Shown here piece after piece: positions 6,472 through 7,643 of a stretch of 7,643 nt of DNA. The notes beneath the pieces are model-generated. The model was given only the letters and a program-made list of their open reading frames with translations. It did not search any database and was not told the DNA's origin. Position numbers and translations under genes: made by a program. Position 1 is the first letter of the stretch; each line of letters begins with the position of its first letter. Source of the DNA: Methylococcus sp. UBA6136 (GTDB lineage: Bacteria > Pseudomonadota > Gammaproteobacteria > Methylococcales > Methylococcaceae); contig DIVI01000116.1 of NCBI GenBank assembly GCA_002423305.1, forward strand, positions 884 to 8,526, read 5' to 3'.

Positions 6472-6708
6472 AAGCCAAATTCTCCCATGACCATGGCGAA
6501 TGGCCAAGCATTTCAGTCAGGAATTAACCCGCCATGAGAACTGGCAACAGAACGGCCTCATATCGCAACAACAGCACCACAAGCATTTTTCGACAGAATC
6601 ATGGAAACTATCGGGTGACGGTGGATTATGAACATATGAAGTGTTTGATTGAGCTCACCGATTGACTGATCCGCACGAACGGACGAAAAACAAAACACAT
6701 AAGCGACG
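6472..6708. other. moaA-sucA divergent intergenic region
   Basis: These 237 bases hold the regulatory DNA for moaA (leftward) and sucA (rightward). I see no small gene. For moaA, only weak promoter-like pieces appear on the minus strand (TTAATT near 6522-6527), with no well-placed -35. The moaA leader shows no structure I can match to the Moco riboswitch. A short palindrome TGAGCTCA lies at 6650-6657, next to tandem GATTGA-like words at 6647-6652 and 6660-6665. Confidence 0.4.
6590..6619 (+). promoter_or_regulatory. Weak candidate promoter for sucA
   Basis: TCGACA (6590-6595, 5 of 6 to TTGACA) is followed after 18 bases by GATTAT (6614-6619, 4 of 6 to TATAAT). This would give a leader of about 83 bases before the sucA ATG. 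The support is modest; TTGATT (6645-6650) and TTGACT (6663-6668) are alternative -35 words without good -10 partners. Confidence 0.25.
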
Positions 6709-7643
6709 ATGAAACGACTCCAGGAATTATTTGAAGGCACTTCGGCCATTGCCGAGGACAACCTGGAATTTCTCGAGGACCTTTACGAGCGCTTCCTGCG
6801 AGATCCTGACTCGGTCGATTCGAGCTGGCGTGAGAAATTTAGATCGATCCAGGAAGAGCCGCTGCAAATTCGGCCTGAGCGCGAGACCGCACAATCATCC
6901 ATATCCGCAAACAGAGAAGAGATTGAAAGCACGCTTCGCAAGCAGGCAGCTGTCGATCAGCTGATCTACCATCATCGGACCCGTGGACATCAGGTAGCCA
7001 AGAACAACCCGCTTCAACGTATCGAGCCCGATCAACTCAGGGACCTTGACCCCGCTTACTATGGGCTGACCGACCAGGATCTCGACAGTCACTTTTACGT
7101 CGACATCCTTCATCACCTCCGCCGCCTGCCCTTGAGGGAGATTCTCTCCCTTTTGAAGCAAACCTATTGCGAAAGCATCGGCACCGAATACATGCATATT
7201 GTCGACAGCGACATCAAGCTGTGGATTCAAACCCGATTGGAAAACACGCGCGGGCGCGCGTTTCCGGAGGCCGGAAGTCAACGAAATCTGCTTCGCGCCC
7301 TGACGGCCGCCGAGGGGATTGAGCGCTACCTGCACCGAAAATATGTCGGTCAAAAGCGATTTTCACTGGAGGGCGCCGAAAGTCTCATCCCCCTGCTGGA
7401 TGAAATCATCGAGCGATCCAGCGAACAGGGAACCCGCGAACTCGTGATCGGCATGGCGCATCGGGGACGATTGAACGTGCTCATCAACGTCTTGGGGAAA
7501 AAACCCAGTTCGCTGTTCCAGGAGTTCGAGGGCAAGTCATCCGGCTCGCCGATGGCCAGTGCCGGGGATGTGAAGTATCACATGGGCTTCTCCTCCAACA
7601 TCATGACCCGGAATGGGCCGGTCCACACGGCGCTGGCCTTCAA
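6709..7643 (+). CDS. sucA: 2-oxoglutarate dehydrogenase E1 component SucA, 3' end cut by window edge
   Basis: The first 311 codons of the thiamine-diphosphate-dependent E1 subunit are present. E1 decarboxylates 2-oxoglutarate and passes the succinyl group to the lipoyl domain of E2 (SucB) in the TCA cycle. The N-terminal E1 helix, LEFLEDLYERFLRDPDSVDSSW (19-40), matches E. coli SucA. So do RGHQ (92-95), LKQTYCESIGTEYMHI (149-164), LTAAEGIERYL (198-208), KRFSLEGAESLIPLL (216-230), GMAHRGRLNVLINVLGKKP (248-266) and GDVKYHMGFSS (286-296). Histidines 251 and 291 correspond to active-site histidines. ATG 6709 is the first possible ATG because an in-frame TAA lies at 6700-6702; the ribosome binding site is weak. 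sucB and lpd are expected just past the right edge but cannot be seen. The frame is intact throughout. Confidence 0.96.
   Translation, partial: MKRLQELFEGTSAIAEDNLEFLEDLYERFLRDPDSVDSSWREKFRSIQEEPLQIRPERETAQSSISANREEIESTLRKQAAVDQLIYHHRTRGHQVAKNNPLQRIEPDQLRDLDPAYYGLTDQDLDSHFYVDILHHLRRLPLREILSLLKQTYCESIGTEYMHIVDSDIKLWIQTRLENTRGRAFPEAGSQRNLLRALTAAEGIERYLHRKYVGQKRFSLEGAESLIPLLDEIIERSSEQGTRELVIGMAHRGRLNVLINVLGKKPSSLFQEFEGKSSGSPMASAGDVKYHMGFSSNIMTRNGPVHTALAF

Noticed and set aside
6472..6507. TTG start adding 12 residues to MoaA
   Set aside because: ATG 6471 has a GGAG ribosome binding site 10 bases upstream and gives a normal MoaA N-terminus.
6472..6600. Moco riboswitch in the moaA leader
   Set aside because: I could not find the conserved paired elements of that motif by eye; a covariance-model search would be decisive.

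Overview
The window holds six complete or nearly complete bacterial genes plus two genes cut by its edges. It is dense, moderately GC-rich DNA with short intergenic gaps. The best reading is a proteobacterium, most likely a gammaproteobacterium. MoaB, Kup and the E1 subunit of 2-oxoglutarate dehydrogenase all resemble their E. coli counterparts over long stretches. There is also a sigma-54 activator, an FNR/ANR-type box, and a TauE/SafE-like membrane protein of the type often found near cbb3 oxidase genes. I cannot name the genus.

Layout. Bases 1-2254 are a leftward (minus-strand) cluster. In transcription order it holds a TauE/SafE-like (HCxGMCG) membrane protein (2254-1439), a sigma-54 activator with no sensor domain that starts 12 bases later (1426-470), and a DUF5765-like membrane protein of unknown function (359 to the left edge). 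The last has its own FNR/ANR-like site. A NUDIX hydrolase (2346-2786, plus) diverges from the cluster. Its candidate sigma-70 promoter has a perfect 17-base palindrome lying between -35 and -10. A Kup-family potassium transporter (4710-2821, minus) converges on the NUDIX gene.

The right half carries two molybdenum cofactor genes facing each other: moaB (4918-5439, plus) and moaA (6471-5449, minus). MoaA catalyses the first step of the pathway on GTP. MoaB/MogA-type proteins act late, adenylylating molybdopterin. The 5' part of sucA (6709 to the right edge, plus) follows, divergent from moaA.

Functional themes. The left cluster looks like a low-oxygen or respiratory-membrane module, judging from the FNR-like box and the TauE/SafE-like protein; this is inference. 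The rest is housekeeping: nucleotide hydrolysis, potassium uptake, Moco synthesis and the TCA cycle. There is no mobile element, CRISPR array, tRNA or rRNA. The observations most worth checking are the operator-like palindrome at the NUDIX promoter, the FNR-like site in front of the DUF5765-like gene, and the pairing of a sensorless activator with a membrane protein.
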